This document shows, piece by piece, positions 1 through 10,692 of a DNA stretch of 64,000 nt. Both the position numbers and the translations under genes were made by a program. The stretch comes from Pelobates cultripes (Eukaryota; Chordata; Amphibia; Anura; Pelobatidae), in contig OW240914.1 in the NCBI GenBank assembly GCA_933207985.1, positions 208,277,777 through 208,341,776 of the forward strand, in the 5' to 3' direction. Every line of letters begins with the position of its first letter. Within the stretch, counting starts at the first letter, position 1. The notes below the pieces were generated by a model that saw only the letters and a program-made list of their open reading frames with translations, ran no database searches and was not told the DNA's origin.

Positions 1-741
1 ATTGAGTTACTTGGTAATTAACTCCAGGACAGAGGGGAGGGAATCAGAATGCACTGTGGGTAAGAGATGTGACTGTGTGTCAGAAATGTCCTTCTATCTG
101 TCTGTAATTTAAGTCTTCCATTTGGTCCCCTAGGGGAGTGTCCACCAGGTGGGAGACCTGCATAAATACGGGCAGGTAGCCCACAGTAAAACCAGATCTT
201 ATTTGACCCTCAATGCGGAGCTTCTGTCTCGTTATTGGGGGGATTTCTTCTTCACGGTTAGAGACTGCTGGATGGAACGAAAGCCGCTTTGGGGATATTA
301 TTGTTCGACGGTTCCTAGCAGTTCGTATATTGCCGTTCGGGAGTTTGGAGCCGTTCGTGGATTTCGATCGGGAGATTGTCGCTTCCCCTGCATTTGGTTC
401 GTGGGTTACAGAGTAAGCGAACGGAGACTGTACTGCAGCCGGGGAAGGTTTACTAAACGGCGGTTTGGCTTAAAGACACGGGAGGTGTCTTAACACCTTC
501 CTTGTACTATAGTAATCTATGTAACCTATTGTATGTAAATTAGGCTGTTGGGGGCTTAAAACTATGTGTGATGTATTCATTAAAGAGTTGCTGTTTAACC
601 TTCACCATGTGTCGTCTGGTGTTTGGTCCAAGGTGGAAAAGGCCCTAAGACCCTAAGCCTCGGCGTCTGGGTCTGAAGTGTTTCAGGGTCTCTGATAGCT
701 ACAAGGAAGCTGACTTGTCGGAGTACTGGAGCTCCGTTACA
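1..741 (+). mobile_element. LTR, 3' part, cut by window edge
   Basis: This is the downstream part of a retrotransposon LTR whose start lies outside the window. It ends with CTCCGTTACA, close to the GATCCGTTACA end of the complete LTRs at 15514 and 18356. A CATAAATA box near 171 is followed by a block (CTCAATGCGGAG, then CTCGTTATTGGGGG) that parallels CTCAAAGTGAAG and CTCATTATTGGGGG at 15260-15293. An ATTAAA near 580 could serve as a poly(A) signal. No protein-coding sequence is expected; the 114-residue open frame at 149-493 is LTR sequence. Confidence 0.7.
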
Positions 742-1293
742 TACTTGATATTACATTTCAGATTCCACATACGCAGCTACTCTTTCTGTAAATAATTACC
801 TTATTTAACAAACACCCCAGGGACACTTTCGCTGTGGCAAATATTTGTATGATCTGTAAAAAGAATACTTAGCCCTTTAAATCTTCTGTAAAGTCAGAAT
901 GATCCCTGGGGACATTACTAGTAAAGATCAGTGTACCACTTACCTTTACACATCATTATACAGTGCTGATGTGCAGCTCTGACTTGTATTTTTAACACAT
1001 TTGTGGGTAAATGGTGGCACACATTTTACTGACATTAATATTGTTTCTTGTAAATAATTCAACAAAATGTATTTAACCAAGTTATTCTGGATAAACCTTT
1101 GGATCTGGTAAACCTGTAACTATCAGGAATTTGAAATTTTTTCAAAACAATTACATCACTAGCTTCTCCACAATACACGGATGACATAATATTTAGTGAC
1201 ACACTAGTTTAGTGCTATGAAGTATTTTAGTCATAAGTACAGATTGGAATCAAACTATACCAATTTTGGCAAATGTATTTATTTATTACTTAT
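742..1293. other. no recognised feature
   Basis: AT-rich sequence between two LTR pieces. I see no open frame of note, no tandem array and no recognised repeat. Confidence 0.5.
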
Positions 1294-2220
1294 TGTTACG
1301 AACGTCAGTAGTTATGGAACCTTGTTCGCCTAGTCTTTCCCCAATTGCTGAGCATCAGTGATTATAGCTACAGCTAGGGTGTGTAGATGAATAGTTCAGA
1401 TGAATGCAGCTTCCAAGATGAATCTCCCCAACCAATAAAAGGTTACCCAAACATGAGCCTAGACTTCATGAAGGGTACAACAGGAATAATGTTTTATTGA
1501 TACCATACTGGCTTTTATGGAAGTCCCAATGCAAGAGGACCTCCCACAGTACACAAAAGCCACAACCAATCATATTGCTTAATTACAGTTAAACACTCCC
1601 TCTCTCTGCCTGTGAGATAATTAGGTAAGCTAAGGGATAACCCAATTATCTCCAGGCAAAGGGAACACATTTTCCCCAAAACTTGGAACACCCCTTTAAA
1701 TACATGGTATCCCCACAAATGTCACATCCCCTGATAGCCCCGATCTGGTTCAGGGGTTTTTCGAAAAGTATAGAAAGCTTAGTTCATCGACCGCACACGA
1801 GGCTCCTGCGCAAAACAGTTCCATGAATTCAGTGTGTGTGGTCGGTCAATTTAAAAAAAGGCATAAAAACGAATTAAAACACAAACGGAGCCTCCTGGCT
1901 CATAGGAGGGATTGTTCCTCTTGTTCATGGGAACCGAACTACCGAACGGCGCTCTCTTAGCTGTTCGACAAAAAGAAGCAGGCGTTCGTATGTTTTCCAG
2001 CGGTGTTCAGGAAGTCGAATGTCCGATTTTAGTTCCAGACACTCGACGACCAAGTCCCGCTGCCTGCTTTTGTACAAACAAGATGGCTGCCATTTTCTCT
2101 TCCACGTGGCGTTTGACTATGCGAATGGTGGCCACCCAGAGAGAGCGCTCAATTGACGGTTCCCTTTGTAGTTAATGAGCCAGGAGGGTGGTCGGTGTTC
2201 GGTAGTTTAATCTACCGAAC
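1294..2220 (-). mobile_element. probable solo LTR, minus strand
   Basis: The left edge TGTTACGAAC resembles the reversed LTR end TGTAACAGATC at 61469. Around 1495 a TTTTATTGAT gives an AATAAA signal on the minus strand. The block from CTCTCTGCCTGTGAGATAATTA near 1610 parallels CCTCTGCCTGTGATATAATTA near 61850 in the minus-strand LTR there. The half above 1750 is rich in CGAAC/GTTCG and diverges from the other copies, so the right boundary is only a guess from the CTACCGAAC motif near 2215. No duplication was found. Confidence 0.5.
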
Positions 2221-2284
2221 CAATAGAAACTCAAAAATAAACAAATGATCTAAGAAAATCCAGAATACAAGTCTATTTTCTTCA

Positions 2285-2345
2285 CACTTATAAAGCACTA
2301 ACATATTCCACAGTGCTGTACAATTAGGGGATAATGTAGAATATA
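2285..2345 (-). repeat. dispersed frog-type repeat, TTATAAAGC...CAGTGCTGTACA
   Basis: The string TTATAAAGCACTAACATATT followed by CCACAGTGCTGTACAA is the inverse of the GCTGTGGAATATGTTGGCGC type sequence at 27257. Similar pieces lie at 25540, 57420 and 62690. The family name is unknown to me. Confidence 0.5.
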
Positions 2346-2396
2346 CGCAGACAAATACAAACAGAATAGCATGCCCTGTCTATGAGATGAGATCTA

Positions 2397-2498
2397 GGTA
2401 TTGAAATAAGTATTTAATCCCTTATCAATCAGCAAGATTTCTGGCTCCCAGGTATCTTTTATACAGGTAACGAGTTGAAATTAGGAGCACTCTCTTAA
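2397..2498 (+). mobile_element. Tc1/mariner element, left fragment
   Basis: The sequence AATAAGTATTTAATCCC, then AGATTTCTGGCTCCCAGG and a piece ending GGAGCACTCTCTTAA, matches the 5' non-coding region of a vertebrate Tc1-like element as I know it. It continues after the TTAA-target insertion at 8444. The internal inverted repeat ACAGGTAACGAG...TTAGGAGCACTC is mirrored at 8450-8485. The outer terminal repeat is missing on this side. Confidence 0.75.
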
Positions 2499-2996
2499 CC
2501 CCTTAGTGACCAGACCGTTTTTTGGTTTTCTTACCGTTAAGAACCAGGACTCTTTTTACATTTCTGCGGTGTTTGTGTTTAGCTGTAATTTTCCTTTTAC
2601 TCATTTACTGTACCCACACATATTATATAAATTTATAATATAAATAATTATATAAAATGGTCTTTCTAAAGATACCATTATTTTCATCATATCATATAAT
2701 TTACTATAAATTTTTTTATAAACTATGATGAAAAAACAAAAGAAAAACACACTTTTTGACCCCAAAATCTGCTACATATCTACACCGCCAAAAAAACATG
2801 CATGCTAATTAGTTTCTAAATTTTGTCCTGAGTTTAGAAATGTCCAAAGTTAACATGTTCTTAGCTTTTTTTGGAAAGTTATAGGGCTATAAATACAAGT
2901 AGCACATTGCTATTTCCAAACCATTTTTTTTTTTTCAAAATTAACACAAGTTGCATTGTAACACTGATATCTGTCAGGTATCTCTGAATAACCCTT

Positions 2997-2998
<2 letters not shown>

Positions 2999-3091
<93 letters not shown>
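2999..3091. repeat. (AT)n microsatellite
   Basis: About 90 bp of uninterrupted AT dinucleotides. Confidence 0.98.
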
Positions 3092-3093
<2 letters not shown>

Positions 3094-4330
3094 AAGGCAA
3101 CCTAAGGTATTAAACTTGGGGTATTTTGACTCTTTTCATGCAACCATTTTAACACCAATCTATGCCAAATTTAAAATAAAAATAATAATTGGTGATTTTT
3201 TTGACACACATAGCAGTTTAAGAATACATGTATGGAGAACCTTAAAGGTTACTGCCAAAGACCACCTCAATACGTGTTCAGCAACATCTCCTGATTACAG
3301 TGATACCCCCCATGTATAAGTGTGTCGGGTTCTTTGGGGGCTAAAAGACCTCTTTTGGAAGGTGCGTTTTCCAACTTGGAATTTTCTCAGCTGGTCATCA
3401 CGCACCCATGTCCTATTTGGGACATTTTTAAAGGTGGACAATGTAATTTATCCCCATCAAACCATATATTTTTAAAAAGTAGACACCCTAGGGTATTTCA
3501 AATTGTGGTATTTTAACACTTTCCAGGCACTAATTCTATCACCAGTCTTTTTCAAACTTTTGAGTAGTCATTTTTTTGTGTTATTTTTCTCTAACATTGT
3601 ACTTACGGCATAGAGTCTCAGTTCCTGTTATTTGTTACTGACAAAGAACACCCCAATATGTGTTCAGCAACATCTCCCAAGTACAACAGTGCCCCCAATG
3701 TACAGGTTTTATGGGTTTTTGCAAACCTACAGTGGTCAAATGTATGGCATTCCCCTTTTCCATGTTTGCACATTGAAATTTGCCAGATTGGTTTGCTGGG
3801 CCTATGTAGCTTCAACAGCAGCCCAGAAATGAAAATTAACCCCATCATGGCATGGCATTTGTAAAAGTAGACAACACACGGTATTCAAAATGGGGTATGT
3901 CCAGTCTTTTGTAGTAGTCACTTAGCCACAAACGCTGGCCAAAGCTAGCATTCATATTTGGGTTTTTTTGCATTTTTTAACACAAAACTGCACTTTTACT
4001 GGTGATTTCATCATCGAGATATGTTTTACTGTTTTAAATACTCATATTTGTGTTCAGCGAAGTCTCCTGAGTATAACAATACCCCCTATGTACAGGTTTT
4101 ATGGTGTTTTGAAAACTTACAGGGTCAGTATAGGGCTTGCCCAATTCAGTTTGCCAGAATGGTTTGCTGGGTCTGTGTTGCCTTTTGAGACCATATGGTA
4201 GCCCAGGAATGTAAAATAAACACATTATGGCATACCATTTTCAAATGTAGACAACCCAGGGTATTCAAAATGTCCAGTCTTTTGTAGTAGCCACTTAGTC
4301 ACAAATGCTGGCCCAAGTTAGCTTTTTTTT
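3092..4330. repeat. three to four tandem ~385-bp units in the TTAA element
   Basis: Recurring landmarks are a GGTATTCAAAATGGGGTA-like block near 3100, 3490, 3880 and 4260, and a TGTTCAGCAACATCTCC block followed by a CCCCATGTACAGGTTTTATGG-like block near 3275, 3660 and 4055. Spacing is 381-387 bp. The same blocks occur in the second copy of this transposon at 50000-50600 and in a fragment near 36700. Open frames here, such as 3618-3848 and 4034-4225, are only shadows of the repeat. Confidence 0.8.
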
Positions 4331-4370
4331 TTTATTCATTTTTTTATAAATGTGTTGTTTTTTTTCAAAG

Positions 4371-4371
<1 letters not shown>

Positions 4372-4407
<36 letters not shown>
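4372..4407. repeat. (AT)n microsatellite
   Basis: AT dinucleotide run directly before the truncated LINE. Confidence 0.95.
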
Positions 4408-4409
<2 letters not shown>

Positions 4410-4439
4410 CACACACACTTACATATATATGTAAGGTGA

Positions 4440-6695
4440 GAGTAAAAGGAGCACATATGAACTGGATCACAGCTGACCTCATCCAAATGTACCAAATGTA
4501 CCAGTTTCGGGATTTATTGTGGTCAAAGTTCAAGCGTACTGGCTCTATGAACGATAGCTGTGCATATAGACAATGGCAAAATATATGCACAAAACAAACA
4601 AAATTGGCAAAGGTCCATTACTTGAAAATCTGAACAATAACCTATCAAACCCTAGAAACCTTTGGAAAGTCATAAATAAATTACAAACTCCCCAAATCCA
4701 CTCCCAACCCTCCATTGGCAAAGTGGATAACGAAACCCTGCAACTTCCCTTAGATGTAGCAAATGCCTTTAACAATTATTTTGTCGGATGCTCCACTACC
4801 CCGATTGCCAAGCTAATAAATTACACACATCCTGAAACTACATATGTGGATCAGGCTCCATTAAATTTGAAAGACCTAATACAGACAAGTTCATTTTTAG
4901 ACCTATTAGTGTCATTAAAAACACCTTAATAATCTAAAAATAAAAATCCAGTCTGGACCTGATCAAATCCCAGCAATGCTGTTGAAGCTCAGTGAGCCGG
5001 CAATTGCTAAACCTGTCACAACCCTAATTAACAAATCCATGGTGTCTGGATACATACCCAAACTTTGGAAAACTGCGAGAGTAGTGCCTATCCATAAAAG
5101 TGGTGACACTACGTTGGTTTCTAACTATCGCCCAATATCATTGCTTACAGTATTGTCAAAAATCTTAGAAATGTTTTTCCATACGCAACTATATGAGTAT
5201 TACCATCAATCAAACTATCTGACCCCTGATCAATCACTCCACTACAACTGCCCTCTTAAAAGTTTGCAATGACATCCAAACTGGCATGGAACAAGGAACC
5301 TAACTGGAGCTATTTTTGCAAAGGCCTTCGATACAGTAGACCACGACATTCTACTGCACAGACTCAAAAACTCAGGTATTGGTGATTGTCCGCTAACCTG
5401 GTTTCGATCATATGTATCGGATCGCTCGCAATATGTGTCCATTTCTGACAGCGACTCCCTCCCTCTCCCAGTCACGTGTGGTGTTCCAAGGTTCCATTCT
5501 CTGACCCCTACTATTTACATTATTTATAAATGATCTGCCTAATGTCTGCCAATCCTCAAATGTACACATGTACTCAGACGGCACTGTAATCTATGCAAGT
5601 AAATCCGATCTACCGCAGCTTGAGGCNNNNNNNNNNNNNNNNNNNNNNNNNNNNNNNNNNNNNNNNNNNNNNNNNNNNNNNNNNNNNNNNNNNNNNNNNN
5701 NNNNNNNNNNNNNNNNNNNNNNNNNNTGTGCTCCAAGACCAGTTTACAGAGGTAGAAAAGTGGAGCACAAAAAGCAAACCCTACCTAAACACTGACAAAA
5801 CTGTCACAATGCTCTTTGGAACAGTACCTATATTACACAAATTACACAACCCCCACCTATCTATCAAAACTAATCCAAATAGCACACTGACCACAGTCCA
5901 CTCTTTCAAATACTTGGGTATGTTGTTAGACCCCAATCTATCTTTTGGCCTCCACATATAAAAACTTGCATCTAAACTTTATCCAAAACTAGGTGCCCTG
6001 TACAGAAGCAAATCCTGCCTAAGCCCTACAGTAAAGGAAAAGATTGTACAGCAAATGCTGATGTCAATCGATGATTATGGGGATGTAGTATATGCACCTG
6101 CACCACAATACCACCTTAATAAACTGAATATATTGTATAACTCGCTCTGCCGATTTGTGATACAATGTAATTACATGACCCACCATTGTGACATACTAAA
6201 AAAAACTAAACTGGCTGTCGCTGGAATCCAGACGCACTCTTCATCTTACCAGCCTTGTGTTTAAGAGCTTTTCTGAGAAGCTCCCATCCTACCTGAGCAG
6301 AATGCTCTCCTCGGCTGTTCCCACCTCCTATAACCTCCGATCCAGTACCAGCACTTTATTATTGTATCTCAATACAAAAAGAAAGCAGCCTGATCCTCCT
6401 TTTCCTACAGAGCACCGCAATTATGGAATGACCTCCCGCACACACTAAAATCTTCCCCAAGCCTAAAGTCCTTTTAGAGATCCCTCTCTATATATCTCAA
6501 AACAGAATGCACGTGTATGGTTGATTATATATTTCCTACCTATTCTATGTTAAGTTTTGTATATATTATGCATTAACATTGTTTTTGTATTTTATTGTAC
6601 CCTATTGTATCAATGCAATGTTTTGTGGACCCAGGACATACTTGAAAACGAGAGAAATCTCAATGTATCTTTCCTGGTAAAATATTTTATAAATA
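4440..6695 (+). pseudogene. L2/CR1-like LINE reverse transcriptase, 5'-truncated and broken
   Basis: Frames spread over several registers give a Jockey-superfamily reverse transcriptase. In order: a linker with NLSNPRNLWKVINKLQ near 4640, GPDQIPAMLLK near 4960, RVVPIHKSGD and NYRPISLLTVLSKILE near 5080-5170, FAKAFDTVDHDILLHRL near 5325, SDRSQYVSISDSD then VTCGVPR near 5420-5485, and a decayed YADD (read as YSDG) near 5571. After the assembly gap come FKYLGMLLDPNLSF near 5908 and a C-terminal part. The endonuclease is missing. Stops and frameshifts occur near 4633, 4927, 5270, 5490 and 5960. The 3' end has a CTCAATGTATCTTTCCTGG block and an ATAAATAAATAA tail near 6685, a common end of L2-type elements. 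Confidence 0.85.
5627..5726. other. assembly gap of 100 N
   Basis: Exactly 100 N inside the LINE reverse transcriptase. The codons on either side join in frame with no missing residues needed, so the real gap may be close to zero. Confidence 0.99.
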
Positions 6696-6697
6696 AA

Positions 6698-6760
6698 TAA
6701 TATGTATGTATGTATGAATGTATGTATGTATGTATGTATGTGTGTGTATATATATATGAG
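6698..6760. repeat. (TATG)n / (GT)n microsatellite after the LINE
   Basis: Tetranucleotide TATG repeats turning into TGTGTATATATA, placed directly after the LINE tail. Confidence 0.95.
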
Positions 6761-6761
6761 T

Positions 6762-6962
6762 AATTGCACTCACCCTTTCCAGTACTATATCGATAGTGTG
6801 CCCTGGTGCAATTCCACGCTAGTAGTATATATTGTAAGAAAAAAAGATGCACTCTGCGGTCTTTATGAACGAAATCACTGGTATTTAATGTAAAAAGTGT
6901 TTACATAAAGCTGATCGACGTTTCAACCTCTGCAGGTCTTCCTCAAGATCAATTTGTAAACT
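6762..6962 (-). repeat. dispersed repeat with hammerhead-like motif
   Basis: On the minus strand this reads TTGAGGAAGACCTGCAGAGG followed by TTGAAACGTCG (6913-6947). A purine-rich box, a short hairpin (AGACCT...AGGTT) and GAAACG are the order seen in hammerhead ribozyme cores of Penelope-like elements. The first box is TTGAGGA rather than CTGATGA, so the copy is degenerate. Downstream on the minus strand is a unique 150-bp tail ending near 6762. Confidence 0.5.
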
Positions 6963-6976
6963 ATATATAAATATAT

Positions 6977-7005
6977 ACATAGACACACACACACACACAC
7001 ACACA
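6977..7005. repeat. (CA)n microsatellite
   Basis: ACACAC run of about 28 bp. Confidence 0.95.
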
Positions 7006-7027
7006 CTATTTAATTTCCTATATATGT

Positions 7028-7056
7028 ATAATATATAATAATTAAAGCATTTTCTA

Positions 7057-7090
<34 letters not shown>

Positions 7091-7232
7091 ATTTCACTAT
7101 AAGTGTATTTTGAGATATGTGTATATATCTCAAAGTACACTTACAATGAAATCAAATATATGCATTATATATGTATAATGTATTATAAAATGCTTTAATT
7201 ATTTTATAATATATTATACATATATAATATAG
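7028..7232. repeat. AT-rich fold-back MITE
   Basis: The left arm GTATAATATATAATAATTAA and AAAGCATTTT mirrors the right arm AAAATGCTTTAATTATTTTA ending at about 7222. The centre holds a second palindrome, GATTTCACTATAAGTGTA against TACACTTACAATGAAATC. An (AT)n run lies in the left arm. Confidence 0.75.
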
Positions 7233-7235
7233 ATA

Positions 7236-7464
7236 CTCTTCATTTACCAACCGGGTTCCGTTCCTATGACCCGTTAGTAGAACGAATCGGTCGGTAAGTG
7301 AGGCGTTAAGGCATTCCCTGCTCTGGTGCGTTGGTCTATGTTCCCCGAACATAAACATGTGCACCAGAGCAGGGAATCCCCATGATGGCTCGCTCTTACG
7401 CCTGGTCGTAAGTGCAAGTCATCGTAAAACAGGTAGGTCGCTAAATGAGGACCACCTGTGTATG

Positions 7465-7465
<1 letters not shown>
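7236..7465. repeat. second fold-back MITE
   Basis: CATTCCCTGCTCTGGTGC near 7313 pairs with GCACCAGAGCAGGGAATC near 7361. The outer parts ATTTACCAACCG near 7243 and GGTCGCTAAATGAGG near 7436 are roughly inverse. It directly abuts the first fold-back repeat. Confidence 0.6.
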
Positions 7466-7499
<34 letters not shown>

Positions 7500-7506
<7 letters not shown>

Positions 7507-7808
7507 TTTTTCTTTTTAGCAGTCTGGGGGACTGCCTGACAGCTCAGACAGTCCCCTTGCTGGCAGCTCCTAGAGTTCTATTGTGGCGATGTGATCATGG
7601 TGATCACATGGCCCTGGAGGGCCGGGGTGGCTGAAGCTGCTGCAGGGGGACTGCTGGGGTCTCCGGGAGTCCCCCCCGACCATGATCATCGCAGATCGCC
7701 TGTCCAGGTAAATCCAGGGCTCCTTTTTGCAGCGGACGTACTAGGTAAGTTTGCGGTCCTTAACAATGTTTTTTGTCGGAGGTACCTAGTACGTCCATGG
7801 GCATAAAG

Positions 7809-7850
<42 letters not shown>

Positions 7851-8443
7851 TTAATTTCATTTTTTTTTTTTTTTTACTTTTTCACCAGCAGGGGGACTGC
7901 CTGTCAGTTCAGGCAGCCTCCCTGCTGGCAGCACTGTGGACACCTATGGGAGCCATGTGACTGCTCTTTTAGAGTGGTCGCATGGCCTCAGGAGGTCGTA
8001 AATTGGAGAGGTGGGGCTGTCTGGGCTAAGTCCTCCCAAAAGCAGATTGATCGTAGGTGAGGGAACGGAGGCGATCGGTAAGTACATGGGCGGGGGGAGA
8101 GGGAGGTAGAGGAAGGGTTAATTTTTGTAAAATTTTATAATTTATTTGTTTTAACCCTTCGAGGCACTTAGTACAGGCAGAGCATCTGAAGCCTGCCTGA
8201 GGCTTTTCCGATGCTCTGCTCCACACTGCTGGGCTCCACATGTGGCAACCCGGAAGTGATCACTCTGGGGGGAGCGATCACTCAGGTCCCCGGCAGTGTG
8301 GGGTGTAATGCTCTTAGAGTGACTGGAAGCGATCACGATCGCTTCCAGCGCTCAAATTTACTGCGGACGTATGAGTTACGTCCGCGGTCCTAAAGAACCG
8401 TTTTATGTCAGACGTACCTCATACGTCCACGGTCCTTAAGGGG
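7500..8443. repeat. duplicated right end of the TTAA element
   Basis: Two related blocks follow each other. The first has GCAGCGGACGTACTAGGTAA then a CGGTCCTTAACAATG piece and TACCTAGTACGTCCATGG, ending near 7810. The second has CTGCGGACGTATGAGTTACG then GCGGTCCTAAAG and TACCTCATACGTCCACGG, ending at 8443. Both begin with a GGGGACTGCCTG(A/T)CAG block near 7528 and 7883. (AT)n runs lie between them at 7468-7497 and 7813-7840. Confidence 0.7.
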
Positions 8444-8921
8444 TTAAAGGGAGTGCTCCTAATCTAAGCTCATTACCTTTATAAAAAAAGACACCTATCC
8501 ACAGAAGCAATCAATCAATCAGATTTCAAACTCTCCACCATGGCCAAGACCAAAGAGCTGTCCAAAGATTTCAGGGACAGGATTGTAGACGTACACAATC
8601 CTGGAATGGGCTACAAGACCCTCGCAAAGCAGCTTAGTGAGAAGGTGATAACAGTTGGTGTGATTATTTGCAAATGGAAGAAACACAAAATAATGTACAG
8701 ATGTCCAGGCCCGTCTGAAGTTTGCCAATGAACATCTGAATGATTAAGAGGAAAACTGGGTGAAAGTGTTGTGGTCAGATGAGACCATAATCGAGCTCTT
8801 TGGCATCAACTCAACTTGCCATGTTTGGAGGAGGAGGAATGCTGCCTATGACCCCAAGAACACCATCCCCACCGGCAAATATTCAAAATCAGCAGGGAAT
8901 CAAATACATTTCCCCTCACTG
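8444..8921 (+). mobile_element. Tc1/mariner element, right fragment
   Basis: Continues the element interrupted at 2498. It starts with AAAGGGAGTGCTCCTAATC, the mirror of the left side, then a 5' leader and the transposase start at 8540. The right end AATCAAATACATTTCCCCTC, then ACTG followed by TA (8922-8923), is the terminal repeat of a Tc1-type element, which inserts at TA. The middle is heavily deleted. Confidence 0.85.
8540..8875 (+). pseudogene. Tc1-like transposase, deleted remnant
   Basis: The N-terminus MAKTKELSKDFRDRIVDVHN, followed by GYKTLAKQL and CKWKKHK, is the helix-turn-helix DNA-binding part of Tc1-like transposases. At about 8703 the frame jumps to ARLKFANEHLND, about 70 residues too early for the family, so the second half of the DNA-binding region is deleted. 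The catalytic-domain piece VLWSDET then IELFGIN follows near 8770-8800 (the first Asp of the DDE triad is in SDE). The frame ends at RRNAAYDPKNTIPT, after which the rest of the catalytic domain is absent and the terminal repeat follows. A TAA in LNDxE near 8745 also breaks it. No active enzyme is possible. Confidence 0.9.
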
Positions 8922-8923
8922 TA

Positions 8924-9669
8924 GTTAGATAGCCCATGAGCTTGCTATCTAAAGGATATAATGGGGATGTGAGACATGAGGTAGCAGGGGGATAAAGGGT
9001 AAAGGAAGTTAACAGAGACTTGCTACTTGTTGCAAAGGAAATGAGGACGCAATTAAGTAAGACTCTCAAACAGCTCAAAGACCATGCTATAAATTTAGTA
9101 GGAACCTGGGTGGGTGGGAGGAAGGGCGAGTGGGTGGATGAAGTGCTTAGAAAAAAATGGAAAGTTTAATTATTGCTTTGTTCTGGATGCATAAAGTGAG
9201 ACCTAAGAAGCAGGGATGGAGATAAGACACAGTAATATGAAGGTATTTACAACCAGGAGGGGCAAAGAAAAGAGAGAGGCATTTGTTGTATAACATTAAA
9301 ATATTTACCAACCAAATTCTATCACCCAACATATTAATAACAGTGTACATGCAATATTGGTGGAATACACTCAATTAAAATAGAAAAATAAAAAACTGCA
9401 TGCACAGAAAATTACAGTGGCAAACTACAGGTAAAAATGGCAACAATGCTAAAGTAATAAATGTTAATATGGTCACAAAGTAAGAATTAATGAGATGGAG
9501 CATCTTCCAACCTTCAATCAGTACCTGCAAGTTGCAGGTTGATGAAAAAGATAGATTCAGTATTGCTTAGATCTGGAGGTGTGAAAAAGGGAATGAACCA
9601 GGGAGATGGGTACACCGAAATAGCTAAGGTTCAGTAAAGATAGATAGACAGAGATATATAGCAGACCTC
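8924..9669. other. no recognised feature
   Basis: Purine-rich unique-looking sequence with no convincing coding or repeat signal. Confidence 0.4.
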
Positions 9670-10330
9670 ACTATTATAAGGGTGAGGAGGGTTGGTAGGA
9701 ATTTATTCTATTGTTGGGGCGTGGCTAGGAGCTTGGGGAAAACTGGTCCACCCTATTGGGGGGAGGGGAGTTGGCAATGGCATGTACACACACTTATGTC
9801 ACTAATACCCCCCCAGAAGCTCATTTGTGGGGAGGTTGGGGGACAGACGTGTGTAGGGAGATGAAGAGTAGCTTGTCCATCCTCTTTTCATTTAACCTCC
9901 ATCCACCAAAAGCCCATGGGTGAGGTGGTGGACACTAGCATATGCTACCAATGGATGGAGACTAAGGGGTACATTGGTATGTCCCCCATTTATTAAATAA
10001 TGGCCCCAACCCCAGATAATTTTAAGTCCCCCACCTACAGAACGTCTCCCCTAAATTTTTATATAGAGCCACCATCCACAGGCCAAGGGTGAAGGGTAGG
10101 GGTGGTCAGCCACCTGCCCACCCCTATTATATAATTTTAAGTCCTGAACCAGTGCCCATGGGGTGACATACAAGGGGCCAGGTCGCCATTAGTTTTTTAC
10201 ATACCCTTCTCAATGGGATGAAATCTTTATTAGTGACTGGGCAGCTCCTCAGTTGCTATTTTTTATTTACAGTAAACAACCGCTGGCTGTTCACTGTTTA
10301 GTAGACATGCCCTCCACCTACTTGCAGAAC
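9670..10330. repeat. dispersed repeat, copy 1 (also at 28740-29580)
   Basis: Shared blocks with 28740-29580 are ACCTCACTATTATAAGGGTGAGG (there CCTCACTATTATTACGGTGAGG), CAATGGGATGAAATC-like pieces, CTCAGTTGCTA, and GGCTGTTCACTGTTTAGTAGACATG (there GGCTGCTCACTGTTTAGTAGACATG). The family is unnamed here; no transposase frame is present. Confidence 0.6.
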
Positions 10331-10375
10331 CCACTTATACTTATATGGGGAGTCATATTGATAGAGTGGTGGGAG

Positions 10376-10425
10376 GATGGATGGATGGATGGATGGATAG
10401 ATAGATAGATAGACAGACAGACAGA
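10376..10425. repeat. (GGAT)n(GATA)n(GACA)n microsatellite
   Basis: Three tetranucleotide types in a row, GGAT then GATA then GACA. Confidence 0.97.
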
Positions 10426-10607
10426 TTTACGTAACAATTATATACATATGTACCTGAAATATTACTGCTTTTAAGAAAGTGTAAATTCTTATCAAACATT
10501 TAGTAATGAAATATAAATATAGAATGTTGTATTCTTTTATATATAAGCTATGTAAATTCAAATCATTATATCATGATATGATCTGTTCAGTATAAAGATG
10601 CAATATA

Positions 10608-10692
10608 GTTAGATAGACAGGTAGATTTGCAGGTAAATTAAAAGACATACAGAGACAGGTGGACAGACAGACAAACAAACAGACAGACAGTT
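10608..10692. repeat. imperfect GACA/GATA microsatellite
   Basis: Runs of GATAGACAGGTAG and GACAGACAAACAAACAGACA. Confidence 0.85.

Larger units (their letters stand above)
2499..8443. mobile_element. TTAA-target DNA transposon, 5.9 kb, non-autonomous
   Basis: The element is flanked by TTAA at 2495-2498 and 8444-8447. Its ends are inverted repeats: CCCCTTAGTGACCAGACCG on the left, and the right end read inward is CCCCTTAAGGACCGTGG. TTAA duplication and short inverted ends fit piggyBac or Kolobok type cut-and-paste elements; which of the two is not decided here. There is no transposase frame. The interior holds tandem 385-bp units, a truncated LINE, fold-back repeats and two versions of its own right end. 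Removing it rejoins the Tc1 element exactly at one TTAA. A second, inverted copy ends at 51117. Confidence 0.85.

Noticed and set aside
149..493. 114-codon frame at the window start
   Set aside because: It lies in the LTR piece; the LTR has no coding role and no motif is present.
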